Assembly: GCF_027214045.1 (NCBI RefSeq)
Contig: NZ_JAPWHE010000004.1
Coordinates: forward strand, 182,770 to 246,769
Reading direction: 5' to 3'
Origin: Castellaniella denitrificans
GTDB lineage: Bacteria; Pseudomonadota; Gammaproteobacteria; Burkholderiales; Burkholderiaceae_B
DNA: 64,000 nucleotides
Shown here: piece by piece, positions 1-7,760 of the stretch
Position numbering within the stretch: the stretch's first letter is position 1
How the letters are laid out: each line of letters begins with the position of its first letter
Made by a program: the position numbers and the translations under genes
Notes under the pieces: generated by a model
What the model was told of the DNA's origin: nothing
Databases searched by the model: none
Seen by the model: only the letters and a program-made list of their open reading frames with translations

Positions 1-261
1 CGATCGGTCCGGGTGAAAATCGATTATCGCGACAACGAAGGCCCCATGCTGCTGACCGGCGTGGCCGGGCGTCTCGAACCGTTGAATGCCGCCAGCCGTC
101 GCCGCGCGCTCTGGCGCTACCCCCTGCTGACGCTGGGCGTCATGACCCGCATTCTCTGGAATGCCTTTCTGCTCTGGTTGAAACGGGTCCCTGTTCACGC
201 GAAACCCGAAGCGCCGGCGCAGTCCGTTTCCCGTTCCTTTCCCTCGGACGACTGGCAATGA
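1..261 (+). CDS. DUF1365 family protein, C-terminal end (cut by window start)
   Basis: The reading frame is open from base 1, so the true start lies outside the window; about 86 residues remain. The tail has a hydrophobic stretch followed by the WLKRVPVHAKP-type ending that is usual for DUF1365 proteins. That family is regularly encoded next to a flavin amine-oxidase-like protein and a CFA-synthase-like methyltransferase; its biochemical role is not established. The stop codon overlaps the start of the next gene (ATGA), so the two are probably translationally coupled. Family assignment rests on the C-terminus and the neighbour only. Confidence 0.75.
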   Translation, partial: RSVRVKIDYRDNEGPMLLTGVAGRLEPLNAASRRRALWRYPLLTLGVMTRILWNAFLLWLKRVPVHAKPEAPAQSVSRSFPSDDWQ

Positions 262-1481
262 ACACTAAAACGTCTTCCTCATTCCCCTCCGGGTTTCCCG
301 CCGACATGCCGGCCGCCGCGCGCACCTGCCTGAGCTGGTTGCAGCGCTTGCAGCATGGCACGCTCCATCTGGAGGCCCCTGACGGCCGCATGCTGCAGCT
401 GGGCCAGGGGGGGCAGCCTCACGCCAGTTTGCGGCTGCGCGACTGGCGCGTCTTTGGCGCGGTGCTGCGCTCGGGCGACATCGGTCTGGCGCAAGGGTAT
501 ATCGCGGGCGACTGGAGCACGCCGCATCTGGCCGATCTGCTGCGGCTGCTGATCGCCAATCGCAACACGCTGGAAACGCTGGTGTATGGAAGCTGGTGGG
601 GGCGGCTGCTCTATCGCTTGCGTCACCTGATGCATCGCAATACCCGCCCCGGGAGCCGGCGCAATATTCAGGCCCACTACGATCTGGGCAATGACTTCTA
701 CCAGTTGTGGCTCGATCCGGGCATGAATTACTCCGCCGCCTGGTTTCAGGGGGATCCGTCGGGCGATCTGGCCCAGGCTCAGCGTGCGAAGATCGGCCGC
801 GCCCTGCGATGCGCCGGAGTAGAACCCGACAGCCGTGTCCTGGAGATCGGCTGTGGCTGGGGCGCGTTGGCCGAAATGGCGGCGGGCGAGTTCCAGGCGC
901 ATGTCACGGGCGTCACCCTGTCCTCCGAGCAGTTGGCCTGGGCCCGGGAGCGGATGCTGCGCGCCGGGCTCGCGTCCCGGACCGACTTGCGCCTGCAGGA
1001 CTATCGCGATATCCAGGACGAGCCGTTCGATGCGATCTGCTCCATTGAAATGATCGAAGCGGTAGGCCAATCCTATTGGCCCGACTATTTTGGCGCCCTG
1101 GCGCGCTTGCTGAAACCGGGCGGCAGGGCCTGCGTGCAGAGCATCGTCATCGACGATGCGCTGTTCGAACGGTATGTGCAGGGCACCGACTTCATTCAGC
1201 AGTATGTCTTTCCGGGCGGCTGCCTGCCCAGCCCGACGCATTTTCGTGCGCAAGCCCGACAGGCGGGCTTGCGCGTGACCGATGAATTCGCCTTCGGTGC
1301 CGACTATGCGGAAACGCTGCGCCGCTGGCGCCAGCGTTTTACTCAGCATCGCGCCGAGGTCCTGGCCAAAGGGTTCGATGCCGGTTTTCTGCGAACCTGG
1401 GAATTCTATCTTGCCTACTGCGAGGCGGCGTTCGATACCGGCAACATCGACGTGGTCCAGTACACGCTGGTGAAAGATTGA
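258..1481 (+). CDS. Cyclopropane-fatty-acid-synthase-like SAM methyltransferase
   Basis: 407 aa, full length for the CFA synthase family, which transfers a methyl(ene) group from SAM to unsaturated acyl chains of membrane phospholipids. The family motif HYDLGNDFY (about residues 140-148) and the SAM-binding glycine motif VLEIGCGWG (about 194-202) are present. Compared with E. coli Cfa from memory, the Cys139 position is Ala160, Glu239 is kept as Glu267, His266 is Gln294 and Tyr317 is kept as Tyr350. Two bicarbonate-site residues therefore appear to be lost, so this may be a paralogous fatty-acid methyltransferase (for example of the furan or branched fatty-acid type) and not a true cyclopropane synthase. 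It overlaps the DUF1365 gene and sits in a light-stress-like block ending in a photolyase. Confidence 0.88.
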   Translation: MNTKTSSSFPSGFPADMPAAARTCLSWLQRLQHGTLHLEAPDGRMLQLGQGGQPHASLRLRDWRVFGAVLRSGDIGLAQGYIAGDWSTPHLADLLRLLIANRNTLETLVYGSWWGRLLYRLRHLMHRNTRPGSRRNIQAHYDLGNDFYQLWLDPGMNYSAAWFQGDPSGDLAQAQRAKIGRALRCAGVEPDSRVLEIGCGWGALAEMAAGEFQAHVTGVTLSSEQLAWARERMLRAGLASRTDLRLQDYRDIQDEPFDAICSIEMIEAVGQSYWPDYFGALARLLKPGGRACVQSIVIDDALFERYVQGTDFIQQYVFPGGCLPSPTHFRAQARQAGLRVTDEFAFGADYAETLRRWRQRFTQHRAEVLAKGFDAGFLRTWEFYLAYCEAAFDTGNIDVVQYTLVKD

Positions 1482-1488
1482 ACACACG

Positions 1489-2121
1489 ATGCCCTCACGA
1501 CCGATACCCATGCCCGCTGGCCGCCCGGCCCCGTCCGGGCACTCCCCGCTGAGACGCCGTCTGCTCCTCTACGGCCTGGCCCTGGCGGCCCCGGGCGTGG
1601 CCGCCGAGCCGGGCCGGACGGCAGGCGCGGCGGGCGACCCGCCGGTTTTCGTGCGCCGGGTGCTGCCCGACGCGGCGCTGGCGGGGGAGGGGCGGCTGCG
1701 CTTTTTCGGGCTGCGCATCTACGATGCCCGTCTGTGGGTGGGGCGGCGGTTCGAAGCGGACAATTTCGGCGCCTATCCTTTGGCCCTGGAGCTGACTTAT
1801 CACCGGGCTTTCGCCGGCGCCGACATCGCGAAACGATCCATCGAGGAGATCGGACATCAGGGCGGCCTGACGCCCGGTCAGGCGCTGCGCTGGCGCACGG
1901 AACTGGCCGGGTTGCTGCCCGATGTGCAGCCCGGAGATCGCCTCACGGGGCTGTATCTGCCCGGACGCGGGATGACGGTCTGGCAGGAGTCGCGGCGGCT
2001 TGGCTCCATCGAGGACGCCGAACTGGCGCTGAGGTTTTTTGGCATCTGGCTGTCCACCCGGACATCCGAGCCGGATTTGCGCAGCGCCTTGCTGGCCCGC
2101 CTCACGGAGGCCAGGCCATGA
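1489..2121 (+). CDS. Chalcone-isomerase-like exported protein
   Basis: 210 aa. The N-terminus has a basic stretch with three arginines (about residues 21-23), a hydrophobic core and an Ala-x-Ala-like end (GVAAEP), so export to the periplasm is likely, possibly by the Tat route. The body (FFGLRIYDARLWVG, then a KRSIEEIGHQG segment) matches the bacterial chalcone isomerase-like family. In bacteria these are not flavonoid enzymes; fatty-acid binding is the usual suggestion. A later Met at about residue 8 is an alternative start. The stop overlaps the next gene by the ATGA arrangement. Confidence 0.75.
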   Translation: MPSRPIPMPAGRPAPSGHSPLRRRLLLYGLALAAPGVAAEPGRTAGAAGDPPVFVRRVLPDAALAGEGRLRFFGLRIYDARLWVGRRFEADNFGAYPLALELTYHRAFAGADIAKRSIEEIGHQGGLTPGQALRWRTELAGLLPDVQPGDRLTGLYLPGRGMTVWQESRRLGSIEDAELALRFFGIWLSTRTSEPDLRSALLARLTEARP

Positions 2122-3422
2122 GCCGCCCCGCAGTCCTGGAACCGGCGCGTTCCCTGCCGCCGGGCGATGGCCTGGCCTACGGTCTGCTGGGGCTGCCCCT
2201 GGCTTTTGCCGCGATCCCGATCTATGTGGTGTTGCCCCATTATTACGCCAGTGATCTTGGACTGCCATTGGCGCTGGTGGGCTCGCTGCTGCTGCTCGTG
2301 CGCTTGATGGACGCGGGTGTCGAGCCCCTGCTGGGGCGTTTGAGCGATCACCTGTATCGTCACAGCATCCTGGCCGTGTTGTGGGTGGCGGGCGCTTCGG
2401 CACTGCTGCTGGGGCTGGGCATGGCGGGCCTGTTTTTCCCCCTGACGCAAGGGCGGACGTCCCTGGCGGCCTGGATGGTGGCAGGCCTTTTGTTCACTTG
2501 TCTGGCCCACAGCCAGCTGATCATCTCGCATCAGGCCTGGGGGGTGCGCCTCGGAGGGGATGCCGTTCAGCGCAGCCGCATCGTCGCCTGGCGCGAGGGA
2601 TTGGGGCTGTTGGGCGTGATCACGGCCAGTGCGATCGCTGTGAACGGGAGCCCCCACAACATGCTGAAGGTTCTGGCCCTGGCGCTGCTGTTCGCCTGGC
2701 TCGCATTGTGGCACGCTCCGCGGCCGCCGGCGATGGCGCGGATCCGGGCATCGGCCGGTAAAGCCGCCGGAGCGTTCCTTCTCTGGGAGCCGCTGAAGGA
2801 GCGGCCATTCCGACGCCTGCTGGCCGTGTTTCTGTTCAATGGCATTGCCGGTGCCATTCCGGCTGCGCTGATGCTGTTCTTCGCGCAGGATCGGCTGCAG
2901 GCCGGTTCGTCCCAGGTCGCGCTTTTCCTGGTCCTCTACTTCGTCAGCGGAGCGCTTTCCATGCCGCTCTGGGTGCGGGTCGTGCGTCGCCTCGGCCTGG
3001 CGAGGACATGGCGCACCGGCATGCTGCTGGCCGTGGTCTGTTTTGGCTGGGTGGCGGGCCTGGACAGTGGCCAGGTGGTGGCGTTTTCCGTCGCCTGCGT
3101 GCTCTCGGGCGCGGCGCTGGGTGCCGATCTGGTCGTGCCGGGCGCGATGCTGGCTTTGCTGATCGAACGCCATGGCGCCCAAGGCATGCGCGACGGCGCG
3201 TACCTGGGATGGTGGAATCTGGCGACCAAACTCAATCTTGCGCTGGCCGCCGGGGTGACGCTGCCACTGCTGCAATGGCTGGGCTATGCGCCCGGCAGCC
3301 GGGATCCGCACGCGCTGCAGCTTCTGGCCTGGACCTACGGTCTTTTGCCCTGCGCGCTCAAGCTGGGCGCCGCCTGGCTGCTGCACCGGTTGTTCATTGT
3401 CTCTCACGCTAACGAAGGATGA
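2118..3422 (+). CDS. MFS transporter (GPH / SLC45-like type)
   Basis: 434 aa with about 12 hydrophobic segments spread over the whole length, as in the major facilitator superfamily; the loop GRLSDHLYRHS after the second or third segment is the MFS signature region. The ATG at 2118 overlaps the previous stop (ATGA) and gives a protein that begins just before the first membrane segment, so longer in-frame starts upstream are rejected. The substrate cannot be read from the sequence. Homologous clusters around CFA-like genes carry a carrier of this type. It acts in the inner membrane. Confidence 0.8.
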   Translation: MSRPAVLEPARSLPPGDGLAYGLLGLPLAFAAIPIYVVLPHYYASDLGLPLALVGSLLLLVRLMDAGVEPLLGRLSDHLYRHSILAVLWVAGASALLLGLGMAGLFFPLTQGRTSLAAWMVAGLLFTCLAHSQLIISHQAWGVRLGGDAVQRSRIVAWREGLGLLGVITASAIAVNGSPHNMLKVLALALLFAWLALWHAPRPPAMARIRASAGKAAGAFLLWEPLKERPFRRLLAVFLFNGIAGAIPAALMLFFAQDRLQAGSSQVALFLVLYFVSGALSMPLWVRVVRRLGLARTWRTGMLLAVVCFGWVAGLDSGQVVAFSVACVLSGAALGADLVVPGAMLALLIERHGAQGMRDGAYLGWWNLATKLNLALAAGVTLPLLQWLGYAPGSRDPHALQLLAWTYGLLPCALKLGAAWLLHRLFIVSHANEG

Positions 3423-3426
3423 CATC

Positions 3427-3963
3427 ATGACCACACGCCGCCATGTTCTTTGTGCCCTGATCGCGGGACCCGCCGTGCTGGCGGGATGCGCCGGCCCCAA
3501 AGTGGTCGACTATGCGGAACAACGGCCCAGACTGGAGCTGGACCGCTACTTCAATGGCCGTGTCAGGGCCCATGGCATTTTTCAGAAGCGCAGCGGGGAA
3601 GTCGCCCGCCGGTTCACCGTGATCATGGATTGCCGCTGGGAGGGCAATCAGGGGGTGCTCGACGAAGCCTTCACCTATTCGGATGGCACGAAGCAGCGAC
3701 GTGTCTGGCATTTGACCAAACTCGACGGCGGCCGCTACGTGGGTCGCGCCGATGACGTGGTCGGGGAAGCCCGGGGGCAGGAATCCGGCAATGCCTTCCG
3801 CTGGAACTACACCCTGCGGCTGCCGGTGGACGGCAAGGAATACGAGGTGCAATTCGATGACTGGATGTTCCTCGTCGATGAGCAGGTGATGCTCAACCGG
3901 GCCACCATGAGCAAGTTCGGCATCACGCTGGGTGAAGTGTTGCTGTCATTCACAAAGGAATAG
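3427..3963 (+). CDS. DUF3833 family lipoprotein
   Basis: 178 aa. The N-terminus reads as a lipoprotein signal: basic start, hydrophobic run, then the lipobox LAGC at about residues 20-23, which predicts lipid anchoring after cleavage before Cys. The body contains the DUF3833 pattern (YFNGRVRAHGIFQKRSG early, DDWMFLVDEQVMLNRA late). The function of the family is unknown; it nearly always travels with CFA-like and SDR genes, as here. The ATG is 4 bases after the MFS stop, with AAGGA just upstream. Confidence 0.8.
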   Translation: MTTRRHVLCALIAGPAVLAGCAGPKVVDYAEQRPRLELDRYFNGRVRAHGIFQKRSGEVARRFTVIMDCRWEGNQGVLDEAFTYSDGTKQRRVWHLTKLDGGRYVGRADDVVGEARGQESGNAFRWNYTLRLPVDGKEYEVQFDDWMFLVDEQVMLNRATMSKFGITLGEVLLSFTKE

Positions 3964-3967
3964 CGCG

Positions 3968-4750
3968 GTGTCTCTCAACCCTTCATTGACGGACTGGCGT
4001 GGAAAGCGCGTGTGGCTGGTGGGCGCGTCCAGCGGCATTGGCCTGGCGGTGGCCGAACAATTGCACGCGCGCGGTGCCCGGGTCATCGTGTCCGCGCGCC
4101 AGCAGCCTTTGCTGCAAGCGTTCGTCGAGGCCCACCCGGGCAGCGAGGCGGTGGCTTTGGACGTGACCGACGCACAGGCCGTGCGGGAGGCCGCCGTGGG
4201 CCTGCGATCCGAAGGCCCTCTGGATCTGGTCTGCTATTGCGCGGGCCACTATCGGCCCATGCGGGCGGATTCGCTGGCGCTGCCCGAGTTGCTGAAACAT
4301 CAGCAGGTCAATCTGACGGGGGCGTTGCATGTGGTCGCCGCCGTGGTGCCGGGCCTGCTGGAGTCGGCGCGGGCCGGACGCGCGCCGCACCTGAGCCTGG
4401 TGGCCAGTGTGGCCGGCTGGCGTGGTTTGCCGCAAGGGCTGGCCTATGGTCCGACCAAGGCGGCGCTCATCAATCTGGCCGAGACGCTGTTCCTGGACTT
4501 GCGGCCTCATGGCATCGGCGTCAGTATCGTGAACCCCGGGTTCGTCGATACGCCCCTGACCCGCCAGAACGATTTCGCCATGCCCGCGCTGCTCACGCCG
4601 GCGCAAGCGGCGGATGCCATGCTGCGGGGTTGGGCCCGCGGTGGTTTCGAGGTGCATTTTCCGCGCCGTTTCACGTGCTGGCTCAAACTGCTGCGCGTCC
4701 TTCCCTACCGCTGGTATTTTGCACTCGTTCATCGCATGACAGGTCTTTGA
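3968..4750 (+). CDS. Short-chain dehydrogenase/reductase
   Basis: 260 aa from a GTG start at 3968. The Rossmann dinucleotide motif GASSGIG lies at about residues 18-24, the catalytic Ser in LVASVAG and the YxxxK pair in YGPTK further on, so this is a complete classical SDR. A longer frame upstream would overlap the lipoprotein gene by 30 bases and add a cysteine-rich stretch unlike the family, so GTG is preferred. The substrate is unknown; by context it may act on a modified fatty acyl chain or an aldehyde formed under oxidative stress. Confidence 0.82.
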   Translation: MSLNPSLTDWRGKRVWLVGASSGIGLAVAEQLHARGARVIVSARQQPLLQAFVEAHPGSEAVALDVTDAQAVREAAVGLRSEGPLDLVCYCAGHYRPMRADSLALPELLKHQQVNLTGALHVVAAVVPGLLESARAGRAPHLSLVASVAGWRGLPQGLAYGPTKAALINLAETLFLDLRPHGIGVSIVNPGFVDTPLTRQNDFAMPALLTPAQAADAMLRGWARGGFEVHFPRRFTCWLKLLRVLPYRWYFALVHRMTGL

Positions 4751-4755
4751 CGCGC

Positions 4756-5220
4756 ATGAAATCCCCTGACTCCGACGTTTCCACCGATACCCGGGCCGCG
4801 TTGGCCCGTCTGGTGCGGCTCTACGAGCACCTCACGCCCGACCGCCTGGCACAGCTCGAACATTACTATGCGCCGGATGCGCGATTCAAAGATCCATTCA
4901 ACGAGGTGCGCGGCGTGCCGGCGATCGCCCGGATCTTTGCGCATATGTTCGCCACGCTGGATCAGCCGCGATTTGTGGTCACACAGCAATGCGCGCAGGC
5001 GGATCAGGCCTTTCTGTGCTGGGAGTTCCACTATCGCATGCGGCGGTGGCGCGCCGGAGCGGATCAGTGCATCCATGGCGCGACCTGGGTGCGTTTCGAT
5101 GCGCAGTGCCTGGTGGCCTGTCACCGCGATTATTGGGACGCGGCCGAGGAACTGTATGAAAAATTGCCCGTGATCGGTCGCCTGATGCGCTGGCTGCGCA
5201 AAATGCTCTCTGCCAAATGA
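4756..5220 (+). CDS. NTF2-like / SnoaL-type small protein
   Basis: 154 aa. The pattern of a helical start, LEHYYAPDARFKDPFNEVRG, then alternating strands ending in a W-rich region (YWDAAEELYEKLP) fits the nuclear transport factor 2-like fold with a pocket for a small lipid-like ligand. No enzymatic residues can be assigned with confidence. Members of this family are common in CFA / photolyase clusters. It starts 6 bases after the SDR stop and overlaps the photolyase start (ATGA). Confidence 0.72.
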   Translation: MKSPDSDVSTDTRAALARLVRLYEHLTPDRLAQLEHYYAPDARFKDPFNEVRGVPAIARIFAHMFATLDQPRFVVTQQCAQADQAFLCWEFHYRMRRWRAGADQCIHGATWVRFDAQCLVACHRDYWDAAEELYEKLPVIGRLMRWLRKMLSAK

Positions 5221-6707
5221 AAGACTTGACCGATACCGCTGATCTTTCCGGTGCGCTCGTCTGGTTCCGACGGGACCTGCGCTGTGACGACCATGCCGCG
5301 CTTTATCATGCGCTGCGCAAGTATGGACGCGTCTATTGCGTGTTCGTGTTCGATACCGAGATTCTTGACGCGCTGCCCAGCCGGCATGATCGACGCGTGG
5401 AGTTCATTCATGCCAGCGTGCTGGAACTCGACGAGGCCTTGCGGTGCCTGGCGGCGCGCAGCGGGGCGCCCGGCGGCGGACTCATCGTGCGCCACGGTCC
5501 GGCGACGACCTGCATCGTTCAACTGGCCCAGGCGCTCGGTGTCCGGGAAGTGCTGGCGAATCGCGACTATGAGCCCCAGGCCATCGCGCGCGACCGGCGA
5601 GTGGCCGATGCCTTGCGCGCGCAGGGCATCGTTTTCAGCGAATATAAGGATCAGGCGCTGCTCGACCGGGATGAGGTGCTGACCCGGCAAGGCCGGCCTT
5701 ACAGCGTATTCACCCCCTACAAGCGTGCCTGGCTCGAGAAGCTCGACGGATTCCAGCTCGAGTCCTATCCGGTCGAGCGCCATGCCGGCCACCTGGCCCC
5801 GCCGCCGCAGGGCGAGTCGCTTCCCGCGCTGTCACAGCTGGGGTTCGTCCCGACGAATCTGCAAGCATTGCCCCTGCCCACGGGGATCAGCGGTGCGCAG
5901 CAATTGTTGCGGGACTTCGTGCCGCGCATGGGGGCCTACCACGAGGCCCGCGATTATCCAGGTCGCAAGGGTGTCTCGTACTTGTCGGTCCATCTGCGCT
6001 TTGGCACCGTGTCCATTCGTCGATTGGCATCGCTGGCCGCCCGGCAGGCGGCCGGCGGGTGTCCGGGTGCGCAGACCTGGCTTTCCGAACTGGCGTGGCG
6101 TGACTTCTATTTCATGATTCTGTGGCATCACCCGCAAGTGACCACGCAGTCGTTCAGGCCGGAATTCGATCAGGTGCAGTGGGATGAGGCGCCCGATGCG
6201 TGGCAGGCCTGGTGCGAGGCGCACACCGGCTATCCGCTGGTGGATGCCGCCATGCGTCAGTTGCTGCATACCGGCTACATGCACAACCGCCTGCGCATGG
6301 TGGTGGCCAGTTTCCTGACCAAGGATCTCGGGATCGACTGGCGCCGGGGCGAGCGGTTCTTCGCCCTGCATCTGAACGACTATGACCTGGCGGCGAACAA
6401 TGGCGGATGGCAGTGGGCGGCCTCCACCGGGTGCGATGCGCAGCCCTGGTTCAGGATATTCAACCCGGTGACCCAATCGCAGCGCTTCGATCCGGAGGGG
6501 CGCTTCATCCGGCGGTACGTGCCCGAACTGGCGCGCGTGCCGGATGCGCACATTCACTATCCCGCCGCCATGAAGCCTGCGGCGCTGTCGGCCTGTGGCC
6601 TGCGCCTGGGCGTCGATTATCCGCCGCCCATCGTGGACCATGCGCAGGCTAGGGAACGGACGCTGAGGCGGTTTTCCTTTCTTGCCGACAGGCGCAAAGC
6701 GGAGTAG
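5217..6707 (+). CDS. phrB: Deoxyribodipyrimidine photolyase (class I CPD type)
   Basis: 496 aa, usual length for class I photolyases, which use blue light and FADH- to split cyclobutane pyrimidine dimers. The N-terminal antenna domain starts with LVWFRRDLRCDDHAAL (about residues 14-29). The FAD domain shows SYLSVHLRFGTVSIR, AWRDFYF, TGYPLVDAAMRQL, MHNRLRMVV and DYDLAANNGGWQWAASTG, all standard photolyase signatures. It is the last gene of the co-directional block that begins before the window. Its presence ties the block to light stress. Confidence 0.95.
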   Translation: MKDLTDTADLSGALVWFRRDLRCDDHAALYHALRKYGRVYCVFVFDTEILDALPSRHDRRVEFIHASVLELDEALRCLAARSGAPGGGLIVRHGPATTCIVQLAQALGVREVLANRDYEPQAIARDRRVADALRAQGIVFSEYKDQALLDRDEVLTRQGRPYSVFTPYKRAWLEKLDGFQLESYPVERHAGHLAPPPQGESLPALSQLGFVPTNLQALPLPTGISGAQQLLRDFVPRMGAYHEARDYPGRKGVSYLSVHLRFGTVSIRRLASLAARQAAGGCPGAQTWLSELAWRDFYFMILWHHPQVTTQSFRPEFDQVQWDEAPDAWQAWCEAHTGYPLVDAAMRQLLHTGYMHNRLRMVVASFLTKDLGIDWRRGERFFALHLNDYDLAANNGGWQWAASTGCDAQPWFRIFNPVTQSQRFDPEGRFIRRYVPELARVPDAHIHYPAAMKPAALSACGLRLGVDYPPPIVDHAQARERTLRRFSFLADRRKAE

Positions 6708-6727
6708 CCGGCGCGGTGCCGCGCGGA

Positions 6728-7744
6728 TCAGCCCGGCCGGATCGGTGCGAGACCGGTCGCATGGCCCGTCATGCGCAACGCCATGCGCATGGCCGCGCGC
6801 AGCGAAGCGGGGCTGGCGAGGCCTCGTCCGGCGATGTCGAAGGCTGTGCCGTGGTCCACGCTGGTGCGTATGAAGGGCAGGCCGACGGTGACGTTCACGC
6901 CTTCGTCCAGCCCCAGGTATTTGACCGGGATCAGGCCCTGGTCATGGTACTGGGCGACCACGATGTCGAATTCCCCCTGGCGGGCGCGCATGAACACGGT
7001 GTCGCCCGGCCAGGGGCCGCTGGCGTCCAGGCCCTCGGCGCGCGCGGTCGCGATGGCCGGCGCGATGTGGCGCGCCTCCTCGTCGCCGAAGGCGCCGCCT
7101 TCGCCCGCGTGCGGGTTCAGTCCCGCCACGGCGATGCGCGGGCGTTCGATGCCCGCCTGGCGGCAGGCCCGCTGCGCCAGGCGGATGGCGCGTAGTTCGG
7201 CTTCCTGGCTGAGTGCGGCGGGCACCCGGGACAAGGCGATGTGGATGGTCACCAGCAGTACGCGCAGTTCGTCGTTGGCCAGCATCATGGCGTAATCGGC
7301 CGTACCGGTGCGTCGCGCCAGGATTTCAGTGTGGCCCGGAAAATCGATGCCGGCCGCATGCAGCGCGCCTTTGTGCAGGGGCGCCGTCACCAGCGCCCGC
7401 ACCTGGCCGGCCAGTGCGTCGTCGATGGCGTGGCACAGGTATTCGTAGGCGCCGCGCCCGGCGCGCGGGTCTTCCAGACCCCAGGGCAGGTCGGCAGGCA
7501 GCGCGTTCCAGCGGTTCAGCACACCGATCACCCCGCCTGTGGTGCCGGCGCCGGGGGCCTCCAGGGAGCGGACTTCCAGGCGGCTGTCCAGCCCCAGTGC
7601 ATGGCAGGCGCGCCGCAGGGCGCCCGCGTCGCCGTAGACTACGGCGGGGTGGGGCAGGCCCTCCGCGAACAGGTGTGCGATCAGCTCCGGACCGACGCCC
7701 GCGGCGTCCCCCAGCGTGAAGGCCAGGGGCGTGCCGGTGGACAT
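6728..7744 (-). CDS. pdxA: 4-hydroxythreonine-4-phosphate dehydrogenase
   Basis: About 338 aa. PdxA oxidises 4-phosphohydroxy-L-threonine in the DXP-dependent pathway to pyridoxal 5-phosphate. The N-terminal motif LAFTLGDAAGVGPEL, the central LVTAPLHKGALHAAG with FPGHTEILA, and the late QYHDQGLIPVKYLG and GTAFDIAG segments carry the expected metal- and substrate-binding His and Asp residues. The start at 7744 places the LGDAAG motif at the usual distance; an in-frame ATG at 7780 would add 12 residues and overlap the phoH end. Neither start has a clear Shine-Dalgarno. It is 17 bases downstream of phoH and convergent with phrB. Confidence 0.92.
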   Translation of the reverse strand: MSTGTPLAFTLGDAAGVGPELIAHLFAEGLPHPAVVYGDAGALRRACHALGLDSRLEVRSLEAPGAGTTGGVIGVLNRWNALPADLPWGLEDPRAGRGAYEYLCHAIDDALAGQVRALVTAPLHKGALHAAGIDFPGHTEILARRTGTADYAMMLANDELRVLLVTIHIALSRVPAALSQEAELRAIRLAQRACRQAGIERPRIAVAGLNPHAGEGGAFGDEEARHIAPAIATARAEGLDASGPWPGDTVFMRARQGEFDIVVAQYHDQGLIPVKYLGLDEGVNVTVGLPFIRTSVDHGTAFDIAGRGLASPASLRAAMRMALRMTGHATGLAPIRPG

Positions 7745-7760
7745 CGGCGGGATGCCGGGA

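Noticed and set aside
279..1511. 410-codon frame antisense to the CFA-like gene
   Set aside because: No recognisable domain, and the plus strand carries conserved SAM-methyltransferase motifs with coupled starts and stops.
2118..3422. Longer MFS protein starting at 1734
   Set aside because: The extra 128 residues are an out-of-frame reading of the chalcone-isomerase-like gene; ATG 2118 overlaps its stop and fits the family start.
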